DNA of 64,000 nucleotides from Ophioderma brevispina (lineage: Eukaryota; Echinodermata; Ophiuroidea; Amphilepidida; Ophiodermatidae): assembly GCA_023653785.1 (NCBI GenBank), contig JAMKCH010011823.1, positions 34,466-98,465 of the forward strand, in the 5' to 3' direction. Of this stretch, positions 1-11,400 are shown one piece after another. Numbering within the stretch: position 1 is the first letter of the stretch; each line of letters opens with the position of its first letter. The position numbers were made by a program, and so were the translations under genes. The notes under the pieces are model-generated. The model was not told the origin of the DNA. It did no database searches and worked only from the letters and a program-made list of their open reading frames with translations.

Positions 1-1373
1 TGAAAACAGTGTTGTTTTGAGGCCTGAGGTATGACATTGTCCTGAAATTTTACAAATTCTTGTGTGAATTTTAAAAACTTGGTTAATCGCCATATAGGTA
101 AACTATAGTTTAGGGTTCATTCTAGGTTTGGGGTCGGAAGGCTTGTTTCCCTGTGAGTGCTTAGACCGAGGGCATAAACAAACGTTCATACCCAAAAAAT
201 ATGAATGAACCCCATTCATGTTTACCGTACTAGACTGCTAACTATAACTCACAAAATTAATAATATAAGTTCAGCTGAAATTGTGTGATTTTTTATCACT
301 TTTGGCGTTTGTCACAGTGCCATGCGTAAACGCTTGTTGTAAAGCGTCAAATGGATGGTATGACCAATCAACGTATGCCACTAATACGAGGTAACCTGAT
401 AGTATTTACGTTCAGTGTTTGACTGTTTGTTTATTATTCTTGTGGTAACATGCATTCAAGTTTAATTTTAAAAATTTAAATTGGTAATCTTTTATATTAA
501 ATGTATTGATTGAAAAGGAACAGTGCAAATAAAACGATTGAAAAACAAGTACAAATATAACAAGAGTCTATTTAAGATTGAAATTGATGTGTGATTAAAA
601 ATTTTTTGTTAGATTGAAATATTGCTTCAAAGTCATCATTCTGAAGTTCACCTGGGAATTTGTTAGTAAATTGGCTGTAAGACACTATACAGGGTCTGGT
701 TCGGTATTCCAAGTAAACTTTACTGAGAGTTTTCTCACCAAACAAATGAGCTTTCCTTTAACATAGGATTTTGTTCTGACAAAAAGTAGGGGGTGCTCTT
801 TGAAATGTTTCTATTATGAAGGCAATGACTGTGTTTGCAGTAATGCAACAGTACACCAAAATTAGGATTGGTATGGTGTTTGACGATCTAGGAGGACTAA
901 AGAACTAGAACGACCGGGGCCACCCCCCATTTCTCTAATCCTTATTTGCCTTAATATCCGCTGCACCCCTCTCCTTTCCACTACTGAGTGGGTTAAAGGG
1001 GAAGGAGATGATAAAGTTTTAAAACAAGTTTGGAGATGTTTTTTCGGGGATTCAAAAAGCACCTTAATTTGTGTGAATTAGGTGCATTTTGTCTCTTCAA
1101 ATTTAGCGGTCAAAACTTGTAAGACCTTTATGTTTGGACAGCATACTATTTTCTTCCTTAACATGTGTTTCTTTACTCTTTTCAAATAAACAATTTAATT
1201 ATTTTGCTTCAAGGAAGGAAAACAAACTCAAAGGAAGCTTTCACATTTTTCCGATCATCGGCACACAAAAATGGAAAATCTTCACAGAGCATGCCAAAAT
1301 CTGAAAGTGTGAGTGGGGCGAGAGGTGGAGATTTCACAGCCCACTGGGAGGATAATTTCAGGGATGAAATTAC
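1..1373. other. Unassigned non-coding flank
   Basis: AT-rich sequence without a recognisable gene, RNA or repeat. Short open frames exist (for example 862-1062 on the minus strand) but they show no recognisable domain, signal or splice context. The stretch ends where the terminus of the large TIR element begins. Confidence 0.5.
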
Positions 1374-1679
1374 CCAAAAGCACCTGGTGCTTGTATGTTA
1401 CTAAGGGCGGGCTATACTTACCTGACGTAGTCAATACAAATGCATCCTCTCGGGGATTCAGAAACCTCCAAATATACCCCTAAAATAATTACCCCATACC
1501 CAAACAGGGTGTGGTTCCCCCCGTGGTGACTATTACCCAACATGCACCACGACATCGTTCATTTCTAAGCTGACTATCCAATAAAGGCGGAGTTGCTCAG
1601 GGGACTGGGATGGGAGGGAGTCTACCTCAGGTAAGTATTAGCCCGCCATTAGTAACATACAAAGCCCCAGGTGCTTTGG
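1374..1679. mobile_element. Small TIR element (MITE-like) at the left edge of the large element
   Basis: The left end runs CCAAAAGCACCTGG, then TTGTATGTTACTAA, then GGCGGGCTATACTTACCTGA. The right end at about 1628-1679 is its reverse complement with few mismatches, giving TIRs of roughly 55 bp. The inner part of this TIR (GTTACT..GCGGGCTAATACTTAC) is shared with both ends of the 6.9-kb element. The roughly 300-bp element is therefore a short relative or deletion derivative, either inserted next to the large element or forming part of its left end. A sharp target duplication is not clear. The superfamily is not recognised. Confidence 0.6.
1397..1590 (+). repeat. Left terminal inverted repeat of the large element
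   Basis: This arm pairs with 8112-8309 in inverted orientation. Matching landmarks in order are GCGGGCTA.TACTTAC, TGACGTA, AATACAAATGCA, TATACCCCTAA, CCCATACCC, GTGTGGTTCCCCCCGTGG and ACATCGTTC. Identity is high but broken by small indels, so the two arms have been diverging. Confidence 0.75.
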
Positions 1680-1681
1680 TA

Positions 1682-1745
1682 GTTACTGGCGGGCTTACTA
1701 CTTACTCTGACGTAGAATCAATACAAATGCATCAACGTCAGACTA
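1682..1745 (+). repeat. Third copy of the element terminus
   Basis: GTTACTGGCGGGCTTACTAC, then TTACTCTGACGTAG, then AATCAATACAAATGCATC repeats the outer 60 bp of the left terminus in the same orientation, directly after the small element. It could be the true left end of the large element, with the 1374-1679 copy inserted beside it, or a duplicated end. Confidence 0.65.
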
Positions 1746-4700
1746 GCGCAAGTAAGAGGAGGTGAGCGACTCAAGCCCCCAAAAAAGGGGGAACCACAAA
1801 AGATACAACACAAAAAGAAAATAAACTAATTAAACATTTAGGCCAAAGACTTAGGTCAGAAAGTTGGCCTGTAACAGTAAGGTACTTAACCCAATAAGCT
1901 TAAAACCAAATGCAGTGAAGCTCACTACAATAGAAAACTTGACCTACTCAGGACAGACTAAAATCTACAGATATGTCTCAAGAAGGCAGTTTTGGAATAC
2001 CAAAACAGTCTGTATACCATAAACGATTAATTGTGAACCCGAGCAAAACGGCCCAAGATGAAGAAATTGAATCGAGTAAATGGGAGAGCAAAAAGAGATG
2101 CTCTACCACATATTGCGCTGGGAATTCGTACTTACAACCGACGAACATCATACAAACACAGCGGTTGGACGGTCATGAACGAGGTAACGAAAGTTGTATG
2201 ATATCCAACAGAACCATCTTTAATGGCGACTTGTCGCCGTAAATAGAGTTTGACTGATGCGTCTACGACTATCAAAGGCGAATACCAAAAGTCGAAATTT
2301 GGCCACAAAATCAGCTAAAATTCGCTTAGAGCTCTTAGGATAAAATCTTACACTGGAATCAGAGTTATCCCACAATTCGGTGTACCAGTTGAAATCACGA
2401 AAAGACTCTCTATCAGACGAGAAATAATTAAAAAAAAATTATTACGTGCGAACAAACAATCATGAGGATAAATAAATACCGCGAATCAAGTATTTAACAA
2501 TTTCATAATAAACTTACGCAAAGGAAAGAAGACATAATTTGACAAAAAATCTGCAGCGAAGAAGACGAAATGTGTTTTGTGCAAAATTTGTAACGAGATT
2601 GCTGATACCTGATTAAACTCAGGCCACCGATTGTCAATACAACCCGCCGTTGAACCAAAACAAGGAAGTCGCACAAAAGATGAATCTGAACTGTTTACCA
2701 AAACCGGTATGCGTGTAGCGAGCTAAAAGACCTCGTACCTTAGCCAGATAAAATTGTGAGGAAAATCGACCGAAACAATATGGAAAAGGTTCAGTAGAAA
2801 GGATCCACAGCGCACATGAAACTGAAGCAGCGAACGTGGTATCTCGGGGATTCCGGGACACTACTGAAGGATGCCCCCGCACATGTACCTGGAAACCAAG
2901 CCTCTGCTGTAACACATGTGGCATTCGGCCGAAGAACCTAAAATCCACGTAGTAAAACATTAAATTACAAAGCCAGAATTAGAAATTGCGATAGAAGGAC
3001 GGTAGCGTCCTCCAAGATGCAAAATCGACGAGAATCACAGAATCGATTACGCAATGAATCTCGTAGTACCCAGATATGAGATTTAACTTCTACATGATCA
3101 TGAAGCCTATTGTAGTTTTTGAAGTGATTAAAACTCTAGCAAACTCAGGCGATATGATAACAAAGAGGATGAACGTCAGACATAAAAACTACGACATCGC
3201 TCCAGGAGATATCATCATAGGCCTAAACAGATTCCAAATACAATGTACGCAAAAAGAAAATGGTACTTGTTACCGGAACCGGGGTGTCAAGGAGTAGAGG
3301 CCCACGAGGTGAAAAATAATAACACCGATAGGCAAATAAAGCTAAGCCAGAGTGGGCCCACCCCCTTTCAAAATAAACTCTGGAGAAAATACTTAATATA
3401 AAATAGCAGTAAATGCTATTATCATACCAGGCAGCTTGAAAGGATATCTAGCAGTGTAAACATAACTAGCTCCACTTTAAGGGCTCTACGAGAAAAATAA
3501 CGCATACTAGCAACAATAGTCCCTTACAGCGATATAAAGACAACAGGCGAACTGTCCGAATCAGAGAAGATGAGATAAAGTTTCTCTCATCGTTCTCTGG
3601 TCTGAATGATATCATATGTTAGCTTGTTAAAAGGTGGACAATAAGGACCCCGCGAGTACAGTAGTATACGAACATAGCTCCGCCTCCAGGGGAGTGATAA
3701 AGGCGACTGGCTGGAGGGGGGAGAATGGACTGAGCTCAGCAGATTGTCCAGAACTACGATTTCGATATCAGAACTAGGCCGACAATCGGAACTAAAAAAG
3801 AAGGGGTTAGACGGACTGTAAAGATGGAGAAGCAGCAGTTGAAAGGGACACCGTTCTGTTGCTCAAGTTGTAAAGGACGAAAAATTGTCATAAAATCATG
3901 TGAATTATGTACAATCTCAGAACCTGAGTCAAGATATTGTATGACAAGGAAGGGGATAAAACCCAAGTGTTAACAAAAGTTTAACCCACAATGACGAATA
4001 CCTCCGGATAAGGCGACATTAGACACTTTCTAGGTCGTAAATGTGCACTAAAAAGACCGGGAATATGAGAAGATGAGAATTTGCCAAAAGGACTAGACAA
4101 CTCGGTGAACAAAAAAGAAAACCGAAGCATCAGAGAAGGCCCGGAAAGAAGACAGTGTGAGGTTGGCAATTTAAAACAAATGAAGTTGCCTAAAAACCCT
4201 TATAGGATATGAGATTTAAACACCGAGGCCAGGGTCTCCATTCAGAACTCTGGGTCTGAAGGACCTCCAAAGTTTAAAGATCAAAATTATGTCAGACCTT
4301 AGAACCAGGCCCAGGAAGGGTAGTCTATCAGAAATAGACTTCTAGCGAAGCAACACGTTCACGTTTCTAAGAGAACTTGACTCTGAGACAAGTAGAATGG
4401 AAAATAGGCGTCAAGCCGAAACAGTATCATGTGACTGAAATAGAACGGCAAGACCACGGGACACAATGCAGTGCTAATATAAGCCAAAACTTCAATATGA
4501 GCCAATCTAGAATATGAGATGGCCAATATATCACAAAGAGTAGAAAGCGGCCATCAACTTCTTTGCTAACAGACTTGTGGTCGGGAAGGATGGCAACGAT
4601 ATAAAAAATGGCCCCTAGCACACAATACTACCTTTTGTAAGTATTGGGAGGCCTTAGGACTTCTGATAAGAGGGAGGTGCCCCTCCACAAGAGTGGAAAA

Positions 4701-4842
4701 GGAAAGAGGGTCGGTGTGACTTCAAAGTCTACTTGACACAAACAGCCTTAGCCGATGAGAAAGCCCCAAGAAAAACATATCGGGGAAGGGTGAGTTCTCA
4801 AGTTCTAAAGAGGTAATTAAAAGTGGACCATTAAAGCACAAT

Positions 4843-5170
4843 TAGCAATAATAGCATTGGCTAAAGCCGGATTAGAGTGAAGGATGGGTAATTAACACCC
4901 AATGAACAGGTTGTGGTTCGAGTAGTAAATGAAACTCGGAGGTGCGGTCGGAACAATGAACTGCAGGATCGACCGGAAACACCGTGTGTCGCGGAAACAT
5001 TCGGAGCCGAACCCAACGAAGCGGAACTGTGTGTTAGGCGGAAAGACTTCCTCCCAAGGTGCATCAACTGAGCATACGGGGGCAACGGAAATAGCCGAAG
5101 TAGCGGCGGCCGAAACTTCACGAGACACCGCCAAAACTGTGGACTCGAAGTGACGGAAACAGAACTGTCA
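4843..5170 (+). repeat. Diverged internal segment, copy 1 (coding-like)
   Basis: The segment starts near CTAAAGCCGGATTA and about 250 bp later carries GAAACTTCACGAG. The same two landmarks, about 265 bp apart, recur at 6412-6690. On the plus strand 5100-5150 can be read as A-E-V-A-A-A-E-T-S-R-D-T-A-K-T-V-D-S-K, which resembles the readings at 6655-6700 and 7050-7110. Several differences fall at third codon positions (TCA/TCC for Ser, CGA/CGT for Arg, GCC/GCT for Ala), as expected if the ancestor was translated. The frame is short (4929-5153) and no known domain is seen. Confidence 0.4.
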
Positions 5171-5346
5171 AGTTTCTTTACACCGGTGCAGACGTTAACA
5201 CGGGCATAGGCATTGCAGGTGTCATATAATACCGTGTCCGTACTGTTGCTATGGTGCTAGGACACTTAAGTTCTTTACACCGGCCCAGTACAAAGCAAGA
5301 TACAACTGTCCCCCAATGAGAACTGAGCTCCGAGCATGTTTAACCC

Positions 5347-5364
5347 AAAAAAAAAAAAAAAAAA
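5347..5364 (+). repeat. Poly(A) run of 18
   Basis: Uninterrupted A tract inside the large element, just upstream in window order of the copy-1 coding-like segment's far flank. No adjoining retrotransposon tail was recognised, so it may be a simple slippage tract. Confidence 0.8.
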
Positions 5365-6389
5365 GTGGCAAATATGTTCGTTTAGGGTCATCCAACTGCC
5401 CCCCCTATATCATCCAACACAAGACAGCGAGAGAGCGAACCAAAATAGTTTGGAAAAAGGTATTTGAAAAGATGACAACCGGAAAAGTTCCTTGAGACGT
5501 GAAAACCAGACATCGAGTTCAGATCTCAATGAAATGATTAAAAGGCGTGGAGGAGAGAACCCTACAATCAAACCCCGGAATCAAGACAGAAACAGGACCA
5601 CGAGAATCTCAAAAATGGACCATGAATCCAAAAGATTTACCCTCAAAATTTGCTCCTTGAAAATACTTCTGTAGCACGCAAGGATTGAACACTCAGCCAC
5701 GCAGAGGAAATAGGAACTAAAGGATAACATATATCAACATATCTAACGTTCCAAAAATGCCAGCTTGCCATTACTAAAAATCACCGGGAGAACGCCTGTC
5801 TTGATTTAGGTTAAAAAGGTCCCAGATCTAACAAGAATCAATAACAACTAACCTCCCTTGGCTGTGATAATTAGGTTGGTATAATTATCTATAGGGTCAT
5901 TAAGATGGTCGAGACCCAACAGTGACCGTATCTTAGAAATCAAATTAAACGGAAAACTGAATTAGAGTCTCTATGGACGAAGAGTCCCTACTAACACGAC
6001 ATACGCACGCTCAAGTTCCAAACGGAACCCGATGGTAGTAACAGAGGCGGGTCGCCACGAACGGGACACCCAAAAGAAGTGTTAGAGCCACAGAGGCAGT
6101 CAAAAACAAACTGGTATATGACAACTGCCGATAAGAACCCGCTGGTAGCCGAGTGCTAAGGCACCACTTAAGCCGTTTTTTTTTTTCCTTTTCCTCTAAA
6201 CAAGATTAGAGATCGAGGTCAAACGATTGAATCACGGACTTATAAAACACAAGACTGGCTTCAGAGATTCGGACTGAGGTATAAAGGATGACCAGGCATG
6301 CTTGAGACATGAATAGGACCACCAAAGAAAGGAGGGAAAAGGCTGACGCGTGGTGTCATGGATGGCTTTGGAGACCACCATATAAATAG

Positions 6390-6720
6390 CTAAAATCGCA
6401 TCATAGGCTAAGCCGGATTAAAGATATGAATTGATAACTTACCACGCCAGATGGTCGTTGACCATTGAACAAATAAACACCTGGGCGTGGCTAACAAGTA
6501 ACGACTCTATGGTGTCCCGGTCGAAAACCACTGATGTACCGAAGAACGAAGCACTAGAGGAATCGAAACACTTAGCGCCGAAACCAGTGAAGCAATACTG
6601 GAGCTATAGGCGGCGAAACACTTTTCCGAGATGAATAAAAGCATTAAGTGTTAACAGCCGAAGAGACGGCTGCAGAAACTTCACGAGGATTTGCTCGGAA
6701 GAACATAGAAGGAACGTTAC
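6390..6720 (+). repeat. Diverged internal segment, copy 2 (coding-like)
   Basis: It is collinear with 4843-5170: CTAAGCCGGATTA lies near 6410 and GAAACTTCACGAGG near 6676. The plus-strand reading around 6655-6695 is A-E-E-T-A-A-E-T-S-R, against A-E-V-A-A-A-E-T-S-R in copy 1. Between the landmarks similarity is weak. The open frame that continues from 6648 to 7085 shows no recognisable domain. Confidence 0.4.
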
Positions 6721-7049
6721 CGAAGGAAAACTCCCCGTTTCTTGCTTTACCTACCCGAGAGTATTCTGGCGTATCTACAGAGACGAAATTACCTTCGCGC
6801 GGGCTTCAGCATTGTCAGTTTGACGGAACATGTGGTTTGTTTGAGCCTCCTTTCTTTTCTTCCGGTTACCCGACGTATCACTCAAGTGTCTGCATCTGTC
6901 AGTTGACTTTTTTTTCCGATTTCTTAGTACATGAGCACTCGGAAAGCTTCGGGCCGAACCTATTGTGGCCAATAAAATTGTTAAAAGGTGAACAAACACT
7001 CTTCCCGAAACGAAACGATGAACGCAACGGGGGAGGAGTGGAACAACCG

Positions 7050-7110
7050 AATAACGGTGGCCGAAAACTCCCGTGTCGCCGCTGAAAATGACTCAGAAGA
7101 AACAGAAGAA
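7050..7110 (+). repeat. Third copy of the short coding-like motif
   Basis: The plus-strand reading V-A-E-N-S-R-V-A-A-E-N-D-S-E-E-T-E aligns with A-E-T-S-R-D-T-A-K-T-V-D-S-K of 5113-5150. The Ser, Arg and Ala codons differ only at third positions. The reading ends in a stop near 7120, so it is at best a remnant. Confidence 0.35.
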
Positions 7111-7189
7111 ATGGCCTAGAAGTGGATGGAACTGGTACAAACCAGGACAATTCGACTTGGACACAAACCCGAGAAATTTCGACAGAAAA

Positions 7190-7590
7190 TGGCGTCGCAA
7201 GAGCCGAAGCTCAGCGACGACGGCTCTCTTAGGAAGAGCATTACCGAATTATCGCCAATCGGAAACTGGCCCCAGACTTAAGAGACTCGGGGCCCGGTTT
7301 CTTTACCTCCTTCCCAACAACTAGGCTATGCGAGAGGTTGGGACATAAATAAAACGATTAAAGATCGGACAAAAAGGCCCCGAGAAAATACGCACAAAAG
7401 TGTCGTCGGAAGAGACGAAGCTCAGCAACGATTGGCTCGCTTGTGAAGAGATTACCGAATCATTGCGTCGGAAAACTCGGCCCCAGACTGGAGTCTCGGA
7501 GCTTGTTTGTTGCACCTTATTCCCTGAAACCAGGCTTTGCGTGCAGGTTTGGGTGAGACCGATAAAGAATTACAAGGCTTACTTCTCCCA
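7190..7590 (+). repeat. Two tandem copies of a diverged ~208-bp unit
   Basis: Copy one (about 7190-7395) and copy two (about 7398-7590) share, in order, AAGCTCAGC.ACGA, AAGAG.ATTACCGAAT, GGCCCCAGACT, GAG..TCGG and a GGCT.TGCG.G.GGTT.GG block. The anchor AAGCTCAGC recurs 208 bases apart. On the plus strand both read as ...E-x-K-L-S-(D/N)-D... followed by I-T-E and P-Q-T, but copy one has an in-frame stop. These are diverged copies, not a fresh duplication. Confidence 0.6.
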
Positions 7591-8111
7591 TGCATATGTG
7601 ACCCTCTCGATGCGGTGACGATCAGAATGTCAGAAGCTGTCGCTGATTGGAATGAATATTACCCCATCATCCCCAATAGAAAAGGAAATAAAACATGTAA
7701 ATATGATGAATAAAGTTGAAATAATGGAATATATAAGCCAAATAACAAAACAATTTCCCTGAAACATAACTAATATATAACTGTCCTATAACACTGTGTA
7801 AAAATAAGAACAGTTACAACGGGAAGCGGATGAAAGGAGAATCAGGAAGGAAATCCGGGAGACGAAGTTAGCGGTCCCGGTTGAAACGGAAACGGTTCGT
7901 CAATATATGAACCGGAACGTCACCAAGGGCAAAAAAGTACAAATAAAAGGCTCCTTTCCCCGAACCCTAAAATAAATCCAAAACAGGGGAACAAGGGTGA
8001 GGAGTATGAAAAGGAGGATGCAAGGTCGATATAGGGTGGAAACTAACCAATATAGACCTTGCAAAAATACACCGATTTAGATCAATACCTTAGAGTACAG
8101 AAAAAATACAA

Positions 8112-8309
8112 CCTTATGTTAGAGTCCAAATATAGAGGAAGGAACGATGTGTACGTGGTGATGTGGTGTAATATGGCACCACGGGGGGAACCACACCCCG
8201 GTGGGGTATGGGTATTATGTTAGGGGTATATTGGAGGGTCTGGCATCCACAGAGAGGATTGCAATTTGTATTGAGTGTACGTCAGAGTAAGTATTAGCCC
8301 GCAAGTAAC
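8112..8309 (-). repeat. Right terminal inverted repeat of the large element
   Basis: This is the inverted partner of 1397-1590 and ends ...GTAAGTATTAGCCCGCAAGTAAC. Flanking DNA changes at once to the AT-rich type. The left and right outer flanks do not show a convincing target duplication, possibly because the left boundary is rearranged. Confidence 0.75.
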
Positions 8310-8349
8310 AAAAAACAGTACAATTAGAAGGTGCCCCACCAAATACAGC

Positions 8350-8490
8350 ATATCAGGTTCGAACTGCAAGGAAGGCCTCGTCTGCAATAGTTGCCATTGT
8401 CAGTTGCGTTCTATAAGTGTTATACCGCCACAATCTAACACCTGGCAGCGTATTGCAGATGTTGAGCCTTTTTGCCCTAACCCCTCGAAA
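8350..8490 (+). mobile_element. Short palindromic MITE, copy 1
   Basis: Ends pair as inverted repeats: a CTGCAAGGAAGGCCTCG.CTGCAATAG arm on the left, and on the right AGCCTTTTTGCCCTAACCCC, whose reverse complement reads GGGGTTAGGGCAAAAAGGCT. The internal core (TGTTATACC..CAAATCTAACACCTGGCAGC) is shared with 28132-28269, so these are two copies of one family about 140 bp long. Confidence 0.7.
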
Positions 8491-11400
8491 ATGTTAATTT
8501 TCACTCGTTCAAAGGAAAGTCCATCAATTATTACCTTTATTGCAAAATTTAAGTTCATTCACAATTTATACAATTTGTAAAATGAGGCAAGTGATTGTGT
8601 GTATTACAATAGCCCTCCGGTTACTGTGCAAATCGTTGCATCTTCCTCCGGCGATCTTCCCCTTGCCGCCGGTTAACCTGTAAACAAGCCATATTAATTC
8701 TGTATGGCATTGTATTGGGATAAAGTTCAGCCAAAATAATTTGCAATATGACATTCGAATTTAATACAACTTCCACAGATTTGATAGAGTAGGTGGGGGT
8801 CGAGGCTGAGGATCGGCTGATGCCCTTTTCATTGTACATCCCTTGAAATAAAATGTCCAACCAGGATTAACAGGCAAATTGTTGTTGTGTTACAAAAAAA
8901 ACAATCCCTGGTTAAACCAGGGATCATTTCAATACCGGGTAATTTTACTAAGTAAAAAACAAGAAAACATTTAAAAAAAACATTTCTTCAGTCCCAGCTT
9001 CCAGTTTCCTAAAAAATCCAAAATTTGATTTTTGGGTTAAAGGTCCCAGGAAAGAGATGATAAACCTAGTCCCAACGACCAAACTTTACGGGGCATTCCT
9101 TCCAATAAACCGGCCACAAAAAAGATACACTACCAGTGACACCTCATTAGTGAAACTATTGATTTTCAAGTCCAAGTGGCCAGAATGATTCAGCAACCAG
9201 TCACCTGGAATTTGCTATTACTCTCTGAAAAAATCAATAGTCACTAATGATATATCACAACACCACATCTTGAATGCTTTCTCTCTCCGCCCTCCTGTTA
9301 GACTTGACCCAAAACCCCATCAATTATATTTGCGTTTCCTGGGGACTTAAATATCATCACTTGGAGTTTATGCTTTGTAATGGTCCAATTTCATGATTCG
9401 AACATCCTTTTCCCTTTGACATACTACACAACAAAATCTGAGCCATGTGGGCCTACGTGATATAGTGTGTAGTACATCATCTAATCCCTTATTATCCTGT
9501 GCAGATTTGATTTCCTCTGTTAGACAGGAATTTTGTCTTCTCTTTGTAATGGAGAGAAATTAGCCATCGTGGTCCTGTGACAGTGTGATACAATTTTATT
9601 TAGATCTTTCACTAATACACATTATCAGAATCATTGAAATTTTTTTTGCAGTATTTACAGTGTCTTTCAAATGCATCAGGCTAAAATGCAAAATAATGAA
9701 CATTAACAATGATACATGTTTTGACCCTAGTACAAGTGATAAAGTGTTTTATTTAGAAGGAACAAGATTGTCACTTTTAATGAAATTCAATCCTGCTTTG
9801 TTTGCAAATGGATGCTGCTTTTTTTTGGTAGAACCTACAAAAAAAAAAAAAATAAGGGTAATTTTTTGTGTGTGAAATGTATTTAAGTATATAATTATAA
9901 AAGTTATATTTTGAAGAAGGGCCCTTCATCGCAGCTTTACCCCAACCCCGTACCTGTAAAGTTTGGTTCGGATATTTTCAATCGTGTTTGTGATGTAAGC
10001 GCAAAAACTAAATTTTAATAAGCCCCTTGAATACTGTGTAAAATAGTATTGGTTACAACCAACATGGGGCACATTTTCATCATAACTCAGAACCAAACTC
10101 CTTTAGCCTAATTTCCCAGGACATGCGAAAAATGGTAGCTTTCTTTGAGACCAATATTTTACACTTCAATAAAATCTGGGATTCTGAAAGACAAGGCTAA
10201 TCATCGATTATAATCTCATATCATGCCCTTTAAAATATTACATCCATGTTTTGTGTTTAAGTCCTGTGTGCTTGAGATTTTGAGTTGTGATTTAAACAAT
10301 TTTAGTAAACTTTTGCAAGATTGTAAAAAAAAAATAAATAAAATTACGCCATTTTGACACTTCATTGAATTTTGTAACAAAAAACCCTTATCATCAAGAT
10401 AGGGGGCTGTGTTTTTTTTCACACTCAAAACCATGCAGGTAAGCTAAGATTTTGTATACTTACGAATGATCCTACAATACAGTAAAACAATTCATTATGA
10501 GTGTATGATTTACAGCTTAGGCCTACAAGATATATTGGGGCCACGCCTTAAGGGTTTTCAGTTTCGTATAGTGTGAGTCCTATTATCTCAGTGCATCCTG
10601 TATGGAGTGGGTACATGCATATTAAAAGATGTGCAAGATGCGATAAAGGCCATCACTCGCATGCTGGCTGTGTCAGGTCGGCCGCCGTGCATAAATAAGA
10701 TTCAAAATGCGCCGAGGATGGAAGTTTATAGCTCTGGCGATCTGCTGGACACCAACACCATGGAATATTATTAAAATATTCACGTACAAACATTGGGCAT
10801 TTGGCAAGGCAGCCTGCAATAAAAAATCGTCCAATTGTTTTGATGAATTAGAGGACATGGTGCGAAAAAAGAAAAACAAATGTGACTGCTTAAAACCCTT
10901 AATATTGCAATATTTGTAGAAATGTGTAAATTAAATTACTCCCAGGTACCGGTAGATGGTTTGTGTTTACATGTAGATCAAAATCGGAAGTGAATTCTTA
11001 ACTTTCATTGTTGGAATTATTTCAGATGTTCTGTGAAGTAACAAGGCAGAGATTTAACACTGCTGGAAAGGTAGACCTACATGTAAATCTTGTAGTAAGA
11101 TAATGCATCTGTTTTAATTACACATATGGCAAGCCAATCATCATTTCAAAAGGTTCTTATTAAAAATATGCATTTAAATACTCTTCTTTTGATTGTTTTA
11201 TGTTTTGTTTTTGGTTTCACAGTAGCTTGACTGTTGTCAGATTTATTGTACTCCAGTGCTGATAATTCTAAAACTCTTATGTTCTTGGATATCTACATTC
11301 ATGGTGATACTGAAACCATTTTTTGGGTGAGTTTTTCTGCTGATAAGTGATATTAATTTAATAGAATACCTGACTCCTGTTCACTTTTGCTTAGATGGTA

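Larger units (their letters stand above)
1397..8309. mobile_element. Large TIR DNA element, about 6.9 kb, non-autonomous or decayed
   Basis: Both ends start with GTTACT followed by GCGGGCTAATACTTACT and TGACGTA. The inverted match continues for about 200 bp through AATACAAATGCA, the TATACCCCTAA block, GTGTGGTTCCCCCCGTGGTG and ACATCGTTC. No open frame over 145 codons lies inside, and none shows a transposase, polymerase or capsid motif, so the element looks non-autonomous or heavily decayed. The interior is unlike the flanks: CG is about as common as, or commoner than, GC in the lines I counted, while flanking DNA is CpG-poor. GC-rich islands (about 4925-5170, 6440-7150, 7190-7590) alternate with A-rich stretches. 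The size and TIR length would fit a Polinton derivative or another large cut-and-paste element, but I do not recognise the terminus, so the class is left open. Confidence 0.7.

Noticed and set aside
4890..5345. A long open frame of about 150 codons when the plus strand is read backwards without complementing
   Set aside because: No biological process reads DNA this way. CA plus TG still slightly outnumber AC plus GT in the lines I counted, so a reversed-sequence artefact is not supported. The frame is explained by local GC-rich composition.
6648..7085. 145-codon open frame inside the large element, the longest in the window
   Set aside because: No recognisable domain, no start or splice context, and the region is GC-rich with few stops in several frames. 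It is described only as part of a coding-like remnant.
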